From Paguma larvata (taxonomy: Eukaryota > Chordata > Mammalia > Carnivora > Viverridae), in the NCBI GenBank assembly GCA_030068075.1, contig CM057826.1:78031312-78095311 (forward strand): a DNA stretch of 64,000 nucleotides, read 5' to 3'. The notes under the pieces were generated by a model. The model worked only from the letters and a program-made list of their open reading frames with translations, did no database searches and was not told the DNA's origin. Positions within the stretch are counted from its first letter, which is position 1. Every line of letters starts with the position of its first letter. The position numbers and the translations under genes are program-made. Below, piece after piece: positions 24,698 to 37,155 of this stretch.

Positions 24698-24920
24698 GGG
24701 GGCGCCTGGGTGGCTCAGTCAGTTAAACATCTGATTTCAGCTCAGGTCATGATCTAACCCTCAGTGAGTTTGAGCCCCACATTGGGTTCTGTGCTGACAG
24801 CTCAGAGCCTGGAGCCTGCTTTGGATTTTGTGCCTCCCTCTCTCTCTCTCCCCCTCCCTCTCTCGCTCTCTTTTTCTCTCTCTCTCTGTCTCTCAAATAT
24901 GAATAACTGTTTTTAAAAAA
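24698..24920 (+). mobile_element. CAN-SINE with 10-bp target-site duplication
   Basis: AAGATTTCTA at 24687-24696 and 24921-24930 flanks a copy with a long (TC)n tract. Confidence 0.93.
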
Positions 24921-24954
24921 AAGATTTCTAGAGATCTGGAAATATTTCCCCTCT

Positions 24955-25100
24955 TAAAATTAAGAGTTTTTTACTGAGGTATAATTAATATGTATTAAAA
25001 GGTACAAATCAAAGTGTATATCTGAATGGATTTTGACAAATATAATCAACCATGTAACAACCATTTCTTATTTCTGAAAATGCAACTCACTTTTTAATTA
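24955..25100 (+). repeat. L1M-type 3' UTR fragment
   Basis: TTTTTTACTGAGGTATAATT followed by AAAGGTACAAATCAAAGTG resembles the 3' UTR of older mammalian L1 families. Confidence 0.5.
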
Positions 25101-25754
25101 CCAGCAAGTTTGACTTTTAAATTGGTATCTTATTTTAGCACCAGTGCTATCCTTGGTTTGGTCATCATGTCAAAGACACTGAGCCACTAACCTCTTGTCA
25201 CTTTCTTACCACTATTATGCTAGAAACACCTTCGACCACTTCAAAAAGTGGTACTGACTTTTAGGCACTGGGGCGGCGGGCGGGTGCAATTCAGTATGTG
25301 CTAAATACCATTGAAGTACCTTTTAAAAGTTCACTAAGATTTTTTTAAACTTCCATACTCCCTCTAATGCATCATGGGGTTTGCCAGATCTTACAGATGG
25401 AACATAAATTAATAAATGTCCTTAGCTTTATAAACAAAGTCCTAAGGAAGTCTTTGCTGGGTCAATGGCATGAGTTTTGTTTGTCTGTTTGTCAAATTCA
25501 CTGTATCCTCTGACAGTAAAAGAGGACATTTATTGTGGGAATTTTCATGATAATTCTGCAAACTTTTAGTAAGTTTTCCCGAGTGCATTCTCTGGGACTC
25601 TTGCCTGAAAGTTGCTGCCCCAGATTCATCATGCCTATTGGCATTTTAAAAATGCTGAAAGACTTGTAGTGAAAACCTGTTTATTTTTATTTAACCCAGA
25701 TAAATATTTTCTCTTGTGATCTGAAATTCTATTTTCCTTTTAACATCTTAAACA

Positions 25755-26290
25755 TCATTCATTCGGAAAATATATGGAGTGCTGACCACCTACCAAGTGC
25801 TGTCGTCATCTGTTGTGTGATTTAATAATGAAGAAAAAGAATCTTTGCCCTTATATAGTAGAATATATATATTCTTATACTGGAAGGGGAAAACAAACAG
25901 TCAACAAATATAGACTATGAGTTTGCTTATCACATGGCTACGTGCTATGAGTACCTATAAGGTTTTAAGGAAGATTGTGACTGCTGGGTAGGGAAGGGTG
26001 CTATTTACAGAATCACCCTATCCTCTCTGATAGGGCGATAACTGAGCAGAGACTTCAAGGCAATGGAGAACATTTCACAGGAATGTCTAGGGGAAGGTGA
26101 TTCGGCCAGAGTGAATAGTAAGTGCCACGGCCTTGAAGCCAGAACATGTTTGCTGTGTTCTAGGAAGAGCTGGGAGCCAGTGTGGTCACAATGAAAGAAG
26201 CGAGGGCATGGGAGATGGGGAGAGCGATGGCAGGGGTCTGACTCTGATGGGCCTGTGAACCATCATTGTCAGTGCATTGTGAAAAAAATC
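25755..26290 (-). repeat. L2-related old repeat
   Basis: CATTCATTCGGAAAATATATGG and CACCTACCAAGTGCTG are the complement of an L2 3' end. The following GAGCAGAGACTTCAAGG and GCCACGGCCTTGAAGCCAG text is commonly joined to it in mammalian genomes. Confidence 0.6.
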
Positions 26291-26604
26291 TATTTGAAAG
26301 AATTACACAAAAAGAATCTTGGAAATTTAGATTAAAATAAACACCTTAGCACAATATCTGACACACCATTAAGCAATTCTCTCTGCTGTCACAAGATAGA
26401 TATTAAATGCTTTTTGAATAGAATTTCCTTCTACCTTTTGGCATACATGAGCAGTTGAAAAGTTGAATTGTTTTCCTCTGGGGCAACATGTTGTAATCGT
26501 TTAAACTTAAGCTCTGGTGAAGCATTTCTGTAGTTGAAAATGATATTGGTGGTGGATCATGGTTGTCAAGCAATGATGCCAACGTGTGGGAAACGAAGAA
26601 TTAC

Positions 26605-26848
26605 CTCAATATTCTGGCTCAGTTTTTTGACGATGCTCGTGATGGTCTGGATATGGCTTTCCAGCAGCTTCCTGGCAAATGACTCCTCTTTTTGAAAGCC
26701 ATGGGTCCCTTGAAGACAGGCAGAGATCTCTTCCTTGATGCGGAAGGCTTGTTCAAGGAGAAAAGCGATGGTGCGGTCCTGGGTGTTCAGTCTGTCTTCT
26801 AGCTGCCTCCTCTGGGTGTTTGGAATCACAGGAAGAAAAGAATGACCC
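26605..26848 (-). CDS. FAM81B: FAM81B coding exon, start of the conserved coiled-coil core
   Basis: This is the largest coding exon in the window: 244 bp, with one leading base and 81 whole codons. It begins GHSFLPVIPNTQRRQLEDRL, continues with an amphipathic helix containing IAFLLEQAFRIKEEI, and ends IVKKLSQNIE. Both FAM81A and FAM81B have the block (Q)LEDR...EHAFRIK/EQAFRIK followed by a hinge and LLExHIxxITxIVKxL; the hinge here (CLQGTHGFQKEES) is of the FAM81B type. Leucine and isoleucine spacing fits heptad repeats, so a coiled coil is expected from about the 13th residue on. The acceptor is CCTGTTCCTGACCAG above 26848. An alternative AG at 26813-26812 also keeps frame but would remove HSFLPVIPNTQ, which looks conserved. 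The donor is GTAATT at 26604-26599. The exon ends on a whole codon. Confidence 0.93.
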
Positions 26849-28599
26849 CTGGTCAGGAACAGGAAACAACACCAGGGGTGTTACAAGAAAGAGTTGGAGG
26901 AGCCAGAACCAGAACTTGCCTCTTCACTTAACTTCCATACTGTTTCCCCTGTGCGAAGTTTGGGAGGACTTTAAAGCAACCGGCCTGGTCAGAATCCTGG
27001 TTTGTCTCTCATCTCACAAGATCTGACTTCTGCCTTGGTCTTGCATTATGTGTTTTTCATGTTTTCTAAGCAGGAATCGTTTTATATTTTACCCACTATT
27101 CTAACAAGCCAAGCTGGATCCACATATATTTAATACTTAAGAATTCTACATCGAGGAAAGTGCTGCCTACTATGGAAGAAATTATAGCTCAAAGTCAGAG
27201 ATTCGTGGAAGAATCAGAAGTTTCATGAAAAAGTAAACACAAAAAATGAGAAAATGAAGTAGGCTAGAGCTCTTAAGCATTAGGGCAAAGAAACATGTAA
27301 AATACTGATAGCCCCTATCGACATTAGTATATTACTCTTTCCCTTCACCGATAAGCCTCTTGAAGGACAAGCTGCTTTGTTATGTCTTTTTCTTCACTGA
27401 ATTCACTTTGCTTGGTTCTGTGACCTAGTCTCTGAAGAAAGAAATGAGTTACACAGTTCCTCAGGAGTAAAATTCCTGGATGCTCTATGGTCTTGACCAA
27501 AATGCTGACCTAGCATGCCTGCTGGCTTCCTATCCTCTCTTCCTCCTGAAACCTTGGAGGGCCTAGAAAGAAAAATTAGAAAACTGCCCTCCTTGGGCAG
27601 TGGGGGCTATTTTAAACTGATGAATGTGCGCCGTGGTGCAGTGGGTGCCGTGATGTGTCCCCCAGTTTCCTTTTCAGGAAGAAGGGACTTGTTTCCCCAA
27701 GCGTTGGGTTGTGATGCTGGCTGACAGACCTCAGCTGATAGCTTCTCTGGGAACCACCTCGGTGAAGATAGTCACTTTGTCAAGGCCATGTCCATTTCCT
27801 GGGTCAATGTGTGAGTATAAAGGCCTGGCACACTTGCTCTATCTCAGGACAACTTGGGAGGACCATCCCCGCTTCAGGGCTCCCTGTGGAATTGTATCAC
27901 AATACTTTTTTTTTCTTTCCATTCTCAGCGGTGACTCCAAAGCACTCCTTAATGAGCCTTCTGTTCACCAATCTCTGTTTCAAAGCCTATTTCCTGGGCC
28001 AACCCACCCTCAGTCACGTGGCTGCTTTGGCCTAGGGCAAGAGATAGTTCAGCAAGGCTGTGGGAGGGTAAAACGGGGAAGAAGGACTGTTGTAGTTCAA
28101 CTTTTGCTTCTTCCCCTCTACAGCCTTGGGATAAACTGCTCTAGTTGTGTGAAATTCAGATTCTTGTTTCCGTGTCCTCAAGAATCAGATCAGGCAAGGC
28201 AGAAGACTTGTGTTGGTAAGAACCTCGAACAACAGTAACAAAAATGTTGGGGGAGAAACTGACCTTGGACATTTGCTTTTATACCTTCCTACCTCTACAG
28301 ACTCCAGGGGTGGGAAAGTCACTAGTCTCCTAATGTGACTTCCTTCAGAGGAGCAAATGTGAAGACCTGACAGGAAAAGTTATTTTGTAGGATGGGGAGG
28401 GGTCAGTTGAGGTTTCACTGGGCCTGGGGGTCATCCATGTTCTGCCCCCTGAGTTTATTGGAGCTGACAGGACTCCATTGGAAACCTGAGTATGGCCAAA
28501 ATCCCCAGGGAAAAATTAACTCACAGGCCAAAATAGCAAGACATTTGAGGAGCACAGTCTCTTCCAAAACCAACTAGCCAACAAATAACCTACTGGATT

Positions 28600-28870
28600 A
28601 TAGATTCCTACATAAAAGAAACACTAAGATATATACAACAAGACATTTTTTAAAAGGCTAATAAACATTAAAAGAAGGGAAGATGTTGGCAAAATGAAAA
28701 CAAAAAACTAGAAAATGTAAAAAAGTAAATAAGTAAAAATCTAATGGTTGAAATAAAGAAAAAAGGTGGGATAAATATGAAGGAGGAAATAGCTGAAGAA
28801 AGAACAAGTGATTTGGAAGATCAGAATGAGGAAATCAATTATGCAGAAGGAAGGATCACACAATTTACTT
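28600..28870 (+). repeat. Adenine-rich stretch, possibly L1 ORF1-derived
   Basis: GGCTAATAAACATTAAAAGA, then GCTGAAGAAAGAACAAGTGA and ATCAGAATGAGGAAATCAAT resemble decayed L1 ORF1. Weak call. Confidence 0.3.
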
Positions 28871-29059
28871 ATATCACGGTCAAACTTTGAAACTCATGTG
28901 TGTGACTCCAAAATCCTACGTTAAGCTTAACTATCCTATATTCCTATAATCCCAAGAGATAATAAGCAGAAGGAGGGGACTCACTTCGATTGATGCTACT
29001 CATGTGAGCTAATAGAGTGGCAGCAGGAATGACACATAGAAGTGTCCCCAGGCTTCATA

Positions 29060-29665
29060 GTCACTCTTTCCTTAGTTGTTTCTTCCTTTCGTTGTCTTGG
29101 TCACCATTATCTCCTCTACTTCTGCATTTGATCGAAAAGTGCATCCTCTACACAGAAGGTAGAGTGGTCTTTCTAAAGTCTAAAACCCTTGAATGGCTTA
29201 TCCATTCTCTGAGAATAAAATCTTTGTTCTCTTTTCCAACCTCATCTTCTCCCACTCTTCCATCCATTCACTCTCATCCAACCACATGTATCTTCTTTCC
29301 ATCCCTCACACCTACAAAACGAGTTCCTTGCTCAGAGCCGTGGCACTTGCTGTTCTTTCTGCTTAGAATGCTCGTCCCTGCAGTCACTTCTTGACTGCCT
29401 CCTTCTCATTGATTTTTGTCTCAAATCCAGTATCTCCTCCTCAGCAAGTCTTCCCCTAGGTCACTTTCTATCATAATACCCCATTTCTTCTCCCCAGCAT
29501 TTGTCAGTACCTAAAATTGTCTTGTGTTTATTTTCTGCCCTCCATCACTAGAATGAAAGCTCCCTGTGGGCAGGCGCTTTATCTAAGTTGTTCTCCACAG
29601 CCTCTCCAACACTGAGAAGAGTGCCTGACACATAGTAGATAGTCAGTAAATATTTATTGATCGAC
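29060..29665 (+). repeat. L2 element
   Basis: Contains CTTGAATGGCTTATCCATTC, CTGCTTAGAATGCTCGTCC, GAATGAAAGCTCCCTGTGGG and GTGCCTGACACATAGTAGAT in L2 order. Confidence 0.85.
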
Positions 29666-29940
29666 TGATTTTTCTGGCTGGACTCTTTGTTCTCTTCAGG
29701 CTCTATTGTTGGAAATTGGGGGGGTGGGGATGGTGCAATAAAACTACAGTCGTTAGAGCTTCAAGGTTGACAGCTTCTTCTCCTGAGCAGTACAAAATAC
29801 CCTCAGCCTGGGTGAGGTTCTATTTCCTATCTCCTGCACATCTGAGGAACAAAGAAGGCTTTGCTAAGGGTTTCATTAGCTTCCCGGTACCACTCATTTG
29901 GCTCAAAAATGTTCTTCTGGAATATTACCAAATAGAACCT

Positions 29941-29960
29941 CATATATATATATATATATG
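29941..29960. repeat. (TA)n microsatellite
   Basis: About ten TA units. Confidence 0.9.
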
Positions 29961-30245
29961 TATTCCATTCCTCTAAAACCCCAACATGCTGACAGCGCTC
30001 CTGTTGATGGGACGCATGAGTCACAGGCAGAAAGGAAGAGGATGTCAGGCCCTGCTGAAGGTGACACATAGCCTAGTGGCAGACGCGAGATTTACTTGTT
30101 ACCTTCCTTGAGCTAGTGCTTCTTTCCGGCCTCTCCACAGTCTGCACTCTGGATGCGCCAGGGAAAGAGTAGTTGGTCCTTAGTCTTCAATCATTTCTAG
30201 ATACGATCTTGACACCAGCCAATAGCACGCCGGAAGAGTGACACG

Positions 30246-30372
30246 CTGACGGCGTGGAGCCTGATTGGGACTCTGTCTCTTTCTGCCCCTCCCCCATGCA
30301 CGTGCATGGGCATGTGTGTGCGCACGAGCGTGCCCTCTCTCTCAAAAATAAATAAATAAACTTAAAAAGAAT
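30246..30372 (+). mobile_element. CAN-SINE, 5'-truncated
   Basis: Only the 3' half is present, from GGCGTGGAGCCTGATTGGG through a mutated GT/CA-rich tract to CAAAAATAAATAAATAAAC. The tRNA-like head is missing. Confidence 0.85.
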
Positions 30373-30536
30373 ATTGTTTTGCCATTGACCTTTCTAAATC
30401 AACAACTCGAAAAACACACATATCGACATTTTCAGTCTTCTAAGAGAGTTTCTTGATACCATTGTTCAAACATCATCCAAACGGTTACAAACTGAGTAAC
30501 AAGATGTGGTCACTCTGATTCTTTCAGTAAGTTAGA

Positions 30537-30556
30537 AAAAAAAAAGGGGGGGGGGG
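30537..30556. repeat. Poly-A then poly-G run
   Basis: A run of A directly followed by a run of about ten G. Such a G-run is prone to sequencing error and length change. Confidence 0.85.
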
Positions 30557-31754
30557 AATCCACTGTTTTATTAGTATATTCTATCAGTGGGACTTATATC
30601 TAAATTTAACTGTGAAAGGAAAGAAATGACTGAATATTGCAGACTCGTCCAGATGGAATTACTAAGCACAGGAGAAAGAATTCCCACCGGGCCTTTTCGG
30701 AGAGAGATTTGGGCTTTACATAAATCATTGATTATGTAGCTGACAACTGAATCTGAACAGATTTTCCACAAACTCTGAGTTCTGTTTCTCTGCGCTTCGG
30801 TGTGACTTGTACCAGCTGTGCTGTTCTGGCAGAGGCATCAGTACCTAGAGCCTCTCACTTCTCTGTCTGTTCTGTTCTTGCGAATCGAGCACTAAATTTA
30901 CTCAGGAGATTCTGACAAACATTTCGTCAGCCTGTAATACTCAAGATGCAGAAACTTGAAAATTTGAGCTCTTTTCCAGAACAATGAAGAGTATAACTAA
31001 AGAAAATTTTCACTTTTGGGAGATCTATTATGATTAGTTCCATTCTCAGTGCATAGAGTCCTGCAAAATACACACACACACACATGTAAAGTGAAATTCT
31101 AGAGAACATTTTGATGCCTCACAAAAATAACCTGTGAGTTTATGTGGAACAATGATTTTGAAAAAATATTTTCTGTAGTTTCTCTGTTGCTTATTTCTAA
31201 CCACCCTGGAAAATGGATTTTGGCAGTGAGAGAAGCCTCCACTGCTGAGTTTTACACAAGCCTGAATGCTCTAGGGTCCAGATGGAGGCAACCCCTGTTT
31301 CATGGGTACAGGTGGGGAAGAGGCGATCAAAGCCAATCGTTGTGCCAACATGAGGTCTGCCTGAAGGAGCCTGGAGGAGAGGACTGTATATAAGGACTCG
31401 GCTTAGAAGAGACTGGAGAAGGAGACTGGTTGTGGATAGTTTCTAGCAAAGAAGTTATATACTATATGAGGCAAACACCTCATGTTAGTAAAATTATCAT
31501 TAAAACTATAGAATTAATGATGTGCCCATTGTGATGGGCTTTCTTGCAGGAGGCATTCAGTTGGCAGGTGTTCCAGAGTCTGTGTGAATGAGGGCATGAT
31601 GGGTTATACTTATAGGCAAAGTGGATATAAACTGCAGCAAATCGTTTTGATATTTGGACTTCTTACAGCATTTTGTAGTGCTTTTGTGACCCTTTTCCAT
31701 ATTGCCTTGCTGTTTTGGGGGTGTGCATGTTGTGTACATGTGTCTGCAGGTTAA

Positions 31755-31970
31755 AGAACAATGTATTTGGAGTCAGAAGATCAGGATTCAATGCTGTCTC
31801 TGCCACTTATTATCTTTAACCTTTCTTAGGTTGTCCACAGGAGAGCTCTTTGTGTCCTGTGGAGATAATGACTCCTGCCCTACCCAATTGATTAAAAGAT
31901 ATCAATTTACTTAATGTACTCGAAGTGCTTTGTAATGCCAATAAGTGTCATGTACATATGGTCTTACTAT
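31755..31970 (+). repeat. MIR element
   Basis: GTATTTGGAGTCAGAAGATC, CTGTCTCTGCCACTTATTAT and TCGAAGTGCTTTGTAATGCC follow MIR order. Confidence 0.75.
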
Positions 31971-31994
31971 AATTATTAGCAATTATTAGATGGA

Positions 31995-32437
31995 ATTATG
32001 GGCTGAATTGTACCCCCACAAGAAGATAAATTGAAGTTCTAACCCTAATACCTCAAAATGTGACTTTATTTGCAAATAAGGTCATCACAGATGTAATTAG
32101 TTAGGACGAGGTCATGGGAGGAGGGGGGAGCCATAGTTCAATATGGCCAATGCCCTTATAAGAAGATGACTATGTAAAAATGGACATACGAAGAATACCA
32201 TGTAAAAATTGTGGTAGAAATTGAAGTGCTGTATCTAGAAGTCGGGGAACACCAGTAATCACCAGATGTTGAGAAGAATGAAAACAATTCTCCCTCAGTG
32301 CCCTCAGAATAAACCAACCCTGCTGACACCTTGGTTTCAGACTTCTAACCTCTAGAACTGTGAGGGAATAAATATCTGTTGTTTGAAGCTACTCAGTTTG
32401 TGATACTCTGTTATGAAAGCCCTAGGAAACTAATACA
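31995..32437 (+). mobile_element. MLT1-type MaLR solo LTR
   Basis: GGCTGAATTGTACCCCCACA, ATGTGACTTTATTTGCAAAT, GTCATCACAGATGTAATTAG and the end CCTAGGAAACTAATAC are MLT1-type words, with a GAATAAATATCTG polyadenylation region. Confidence 0.8.
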
Positions 32438-32529
32438 GATGGTAAGTTACTTAAGGGGAGTTCCTAGCAGTGGAGAAATGTAAGGAATTTATTACTACAC
32501 GGTCCTATTTCTGTATAATGCTCATAGTT

Positions 32530-32736
32530 AAAAAAATTTAAGTTTATTTTTTTTATTTGTGAGAGAGAGAGAGCACAAGTTGGGGAGAGGCAGAGAGAAA
32601 GAGAGGCAGAATCCCAAACAGCTCTGCACCATCAGCACAGAGCCCAATTCAGGGCTTGAACTCAAGAACTGTGAAATCATGACTTGAGCCCAGATCAAGA
32701 GTTGAATGCTTAACTGACTGTGCCACTCAGGTGCCC
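32530..32736 (-). mobile_element. CAN-SINE
   Basis: Head complement GCCACTCAGGTGCCC at 32736, GAGAGAGAGCACAAGTTGGG tract, T-rich tail complement. Confidence 0.92.
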
Positions 32737-32764
32737 TGATGTCATTTTTTATAAACATCATTTC

Positions 32765-32870
32765 ATTTCATCCCCACAACTACCCCCATGGCATAGGTAA
32801 AATTTTTAATTCAGACAGAAACTGAAGCTTGGAGTTGTCAGTCACTCAGCTGGGTAATATTTTAACTTGG
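32765..32870 (-). repeat. MIR fragment
   Basis: TCATCCCCACAACTACCCC and CAGACAGAAACTGAAGCTT match the complement of MIR. Confidence 0.6.
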
Positions 32871-33472
32871 TTCTTTGACTCTTTCCTACATCACAGCAGC
32901 TTTGCTTGGACTACTTTGTAGCTCTTCCTGTTATATTGTGTTTTCTCAGAATACATTATGTAATTCCCAGTTAACCTTTCCTCTGCTTGGCTCGCATCTC
33001 ACCCTGGAATCCTCTCTGAAGCCCGAAGGCTGGAGGGGCTCCCTCTCTGCTCTAGAGAACTGAGTCTGGCTCTACCTGACCTCAGTGCCTTTCTCAGACT
33101 TGAGCAGAAGCTCTTAGGTGTGGCAGGAATCCAGGGAGCCTCCTGGGGCGGGAGAGACTGAGCTTCATCTGGGCAGGCCCTGCCTTGATCGATGTGTGGG
33201 GTGCTATGGGTCATGCCCAATTCCTGTAACTGTGTGCACCCACAGCTAGCGTCTTGCCCATCACAAATTGGCGGGGGCAGTGAGAAGATGCTAGAGAGTA
33301 ATAAGAGCTTGCATTGTGGCTGATGGCAGCGCCTCCCAGGCACAGCGAGGATGTCGTGAGTCTGGGCTGGCCACACCTCCCAGCGGGGCCCTAGTGGAGG
33401 AAGCTCAGAAATCTCTGGTTGTATCACATCTTCTATGGTCCAGGGATGGGCTGGAGGTGAAATGTCCGTGTG

Positions 33473-33475
<3 letters not shown>

Positions 33476-33508
<33 letters not shown>
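33476..33508. repeat. (GT)n microsatellite
   Basis: About 16 uninterrupted GT units. Confidence 0.97.
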
Positions 33509-33509
<1 letters not shown>

Positions 33510-33544
33510 TGAGAGGATAGGTGGCAGGAAACGTGGATAGAGGG

Positions 33545-33735
33545 GTGGTTCAGAAAACAGGCTTTGGAGGAACCTAGACATAGATTTCTGGATTAGAATC
33601 TTGGTTCTCTCATAGTCTTATGTGCACTTGGACAAATATTTGACTCCTTTGAACCCCAGGGTCTTCGTCTTTAAAATAGTGACACTATGCCCCTGTTAGG
33701 GTTATTGAGAGGGTTAAGTGAGAAGATTAACATGG
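33545..33735 (+). repeat. MIR element
   Basis: ACAGGCTTTGGAGGAACCTA, TTAGAATCTTGGTTCTCTCA, ACTTGGACAAATATTTGACT and TTATTGAGAGGGTTAAGTGA are MIR in order, nearly full length. Confidence 0.85.
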
Positions 33736-34149
33736 ACTAAGAACCGGAAGCTTTAACAACCAATATGGTCAGTGAGACCGGGGAGCTGTGCAGGGTGCAA
33801 GAGGGTTTGCCAGATCATAAAAACCTTGCTAACGAACCCAGAGTGCTCCATGCATCCCTTCCTTCCCAAGCCACCCAGACCATGTTGAGCTTTCTCACCT
33901 GGGAGCTGGTTGCCCTCAAAGATGAATTTGATGCTGCAAAATAAAACCAGAAAGTCTTCCAACCTAACATGACCTATCCTGTAGAAAGCTCAACCAACAG
34001 TGTTTGTCTTCCTTTCTCGTGTACTATAATGTGAAATATCTATCTTCATCACGTACCAAGAAAAGCAATGCATCATAATATAATAAAATGTCTGCCATGG
34101 TAGTAAGAGAAAACCTTGAAAATGAATACTTCCCAGGCCCTGAATGCCA

Positions 34150-34700
34150 CATTCTACTCACATGGAGAAATCATCAATCATGTATTCTTTTGCCTCTCTC
34201 ACTTACAGTTTTATGTATCCAAAGTTTAAATACCATTCTTTGGCTGTCAACCCTCATCTTCCCAAATGTACTCCTGAGAGAATTTCTGAGATATGTACAG
34301 GTTACACCCCAGCCTGGACAACTCCACACTAAACAACTTCATTTCCCTGGCCAAGGGGTGTGGTGGTTCAAGTTTATGCTTCCCTCTTTTTTATTCCAGC
34401 CATCTTTGCCCCCTTGCCTTTACAGCCACACCTCAGGAAGGTTCCTGCCTTGGGAACTTTGCTCTTCCCACACACGTCCACACGGCCAACTCCCTCATCT
34501 CCTAGTTTTGCTCACTTCTGACTTCTCAGTGAGGCCTGACCTGACACGCTGTCTAACAATGTGTGTCCCTTCCTCCTGCTAGAATGGAATCTCCATGAAG
34601 GCAGGGATCTTTGTCTCTTTTGCTCACTAATGGTTATCTAAGTGCCTAATATAGGGCCCAGCACATAGTAAATGCTCAGTAAGTATTTGTTAAGTGAATA
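34150..34700 (+). repeat. L2 element
   Basis: The 3' end is clear: GAATGGAATCTCCATGAAGG, GGGCCCAGCACATAGTAAAT, GCTCAGTAAGTATTTGTTAA. The 164-codon open frame over it (34088-34582) is not a gene. Confidence 0.8.
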
Positions 34701-35049
34701 AAAGGTAATGAGTTTCAGAAGACCAAAGAATTTAGGGATGGAAGAGACCTTTTAGGAATTATTTGATTCAGTGTTAAGAATTTTTTTCCAGCACAGTCAG
34801 TTAAAGAAAAATAAAAAGAGATTTATGGGCAGAATTCTTTTTCTATTCGAAATTAAATCCCATGGGGTGGTAATGTATGTTCTTAAATCTTAGTCATTTG
34901 CTTTATTACATAAAAGAATGTTTATGAGAAATTATGGCCGGAGTTGAGAAAGTAGCGGAGGCAGCTTTCTAAGCTGCATCCTGGCAATGAAATCTGGATT
35001 TGATTTTGAACACAGACAGCCCTGGGGACTCGGGCTGCTCATTGTCACT

Positions 35050-35200
35050 TAAAACCCCACCCCATTTTATAGAAGAGGCAGAGATCGCCCACAAAGAAAA
35101 GACGTTTTCTTTTTCTCAAGGTCCCATAGCTAATTAGAGGCAGATTCAAGAGCGGACCTGAGGTGCCTGGCCTCCACTCCACGATCCTTCCACCAGCAGG
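35050..35200 (-). repeat. MIR element
   Basis: CCATTTTATAGAAGAGGCAG, CAAGGTCCCATAGCTAATTA and a GAGGCAGATTCAAGAGCGG part are the complement of MIR. Confidence 0.7.
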
Positions 35201-36124
35201 GAAAAAAAGAAGAAAAATAAAAAGCTTTTGGTGCGTTCCTGTCCAACGAAGCTTAAATGAGCATTGGCTACGCTGTCACTCTGAATTAACGAACACATTG
35301 TGGAAATCAGAATTATTTACTGCCTTTAATATAAGGTCACCATAATTGTCCTATAAATGATTGCAAGCATTCCGCCTCCCCTTGCTGCATGGATTATTAA
35401 TATGACCTAACATTTAACAAGTACTAATAATGTGTGGGTGTTGCTCCAACTGCTTGAGGCTGGAAAGAGCCTTGTCAGTGCTTGGTCTGCCAGGCCTTTC
35501 AATGTGCATGTCTCTAGCCAAACCTTTTTCTTAGGGTGTGCAGTACTGATTTTGCTGCTCATTCTCACTTTCTGGGAGGCCGTTGTTATTGTGTGTTTTT
35601 TGTTTTGTTTTTATATTTAGTATTTTCTCTAAATATTCCCACATAGATTTATACGGCAGAACCTCTGAGAATATGTAATATAGATTCAGGTAGTCGAGTG
35701 AGTTTATAATTACTTTTGCTTGTATAAGTTCCCTCTTTGCATATCAATAAATCTGTTGTCACTCAATGAATAAATACTATGACTTGAAGGATGAAGCTAT
35801 TTTTTAAATTGTTGTTTCTTATGTTTATTTTATTGAATTTAGCATGTGAATTTGAAGTATCTTCACTGATTATTGAAATGGCTACGTGCCATTCTGCTTT
35901 TCCGGTTAATCAGCTACTCAGGCATCGACTGCATGAAGCAGAGTCTTAAAGATTCAGCTGTGCCACTAGACTCTCCAGTTCTGTCCACTATGGTTCCACA
36001 GGAATCAATATTCAATGCACCGTGATAGGCTACTATTGTAGGGGAACCAGAAAGCCTAAGTTCCTATAGTCCCTGCATTTTGGGAGCTTGCTGCCTGCTC
36101 TGGGAGATTAGAGGGGAAAGACCA

Positions 36125-36152
36125 AAAACAAAACAAAACAAAAAACAAAAAC
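36125..36152. repeat. (AAAAC)n short tandem repeat
   Basis: About five imperfect units. Confidence 0.85.
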
Positions 36153-37029
36153 CATCTCAGGTGGTACACAGGGGTTGTAGATATAAGGCTTAGGCTGCAA
36201 GAGAGGGCTTTTGGAGGAGATCAAGCGAGAAATGAATGTTGGCACTAGATAACCTTCATTGTGCTTTTGCTTTGAATTACACAGTATTTCTCCCCTTTTG
36301 TCTTAATTTTAGTTTCTCTGGAATCCACGAAAGGGCAAAAATTTCCTTAGATTTCATTTTGTCATTGTCTTCCAGGAATTTGTTCTGTCATCTCTTGGTA
36401 TGTAGGTCAGCAGCCTGGTCGAAAGAAATCCACTTGGGTTCATACTGGAATTTGACAGATTGGAAAAATGATTTCTATTCTCTATCTGTCATGTGTAGAT
36501 TCAAGTAGGAATAAGTCTCCTATTCCTCCTTGGAAGGCAAGTTTAGCTAATATGTCCTTGTAAAATAATTATTTTTATGCATACCACATTCATTGTCCTT
36601 AACTCAAAAAAAAGTCACCTATCCAAATATTGTTTTTTTAAACATTAAAAAAATCATTTTACCTTGTTTGGTTTCATCTTCCCTAGATTATGGCCTTATT
36701 GTCACATGAGCAAATACAAGTTATGGGCAGCATGAAAAGAGGGGCTGAAATCTTGCGGTTGAACTATTTGTGATGTGTCCATTCAGTTGGCTAAGGATCA
36801 GGGAAATCCTTATTGTGAACGGATTGTGATAAAAAATCAGTGGATTTAAAATGTTTATCCTCTTCGAAAATTTTTTTATCATCTTCATTGTTAAAGGTAA
36901 CTTAAAAAATGAAAATTTAGTATTCAGATTTTTCTCTTCTCATCAACCCATTGCATTTGTTTGATGATTTTTCTTCTGTGTCATAGTGTATACTTTAGGA
37001 CTAGAATTTTTTGAAAGCTACAATGGGTC

Positions 37030-37155
37030 CTAAGAACTTCTAATCAAACCTCTTCATTTGGCAAATGAAAGAACCAAAGCCGATAGACATTATGGGCCTG
37101 ACTGAGGTCATATGGACAATTAATGGAAGTCCCAAGACTAAATCCCAAGTGTCCT
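37030..37155 (-). repeat. MIR fragment
   Basis: TTGGCAAATGAAAGAACCAA, GACTGAGGTCATATGGACAA and CAAGACTAAATCCCAAGTG resemble the complement of MIR. Confidence 0.55.

Larger units (their letters stand above)
20969..26604 (-). other. FAM81B: FAM81B intron; repeats and unassigned sequence
   Basis: Contains an MLT1-type LTR, an L1 relic with a SINE, a second SINE, a short L1M fragment and an L2-derived stretch. The parts 20969-22130, 24040-24690 and 25110-25740 show nothing I can name. Confidence 0.6.

Noticed and set aside
24001..24700. Possible extra FAM81B exon between 20968 and 26605
   Set aside because: The exon ending NIE and the one starting VLEQQ join directly in phase and in family order, leaving no missing residues.
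34088..34582. 164-codon plus-strand open frame
   Set aside because: Lies over an L2 relic; the translation is repeat-derived.
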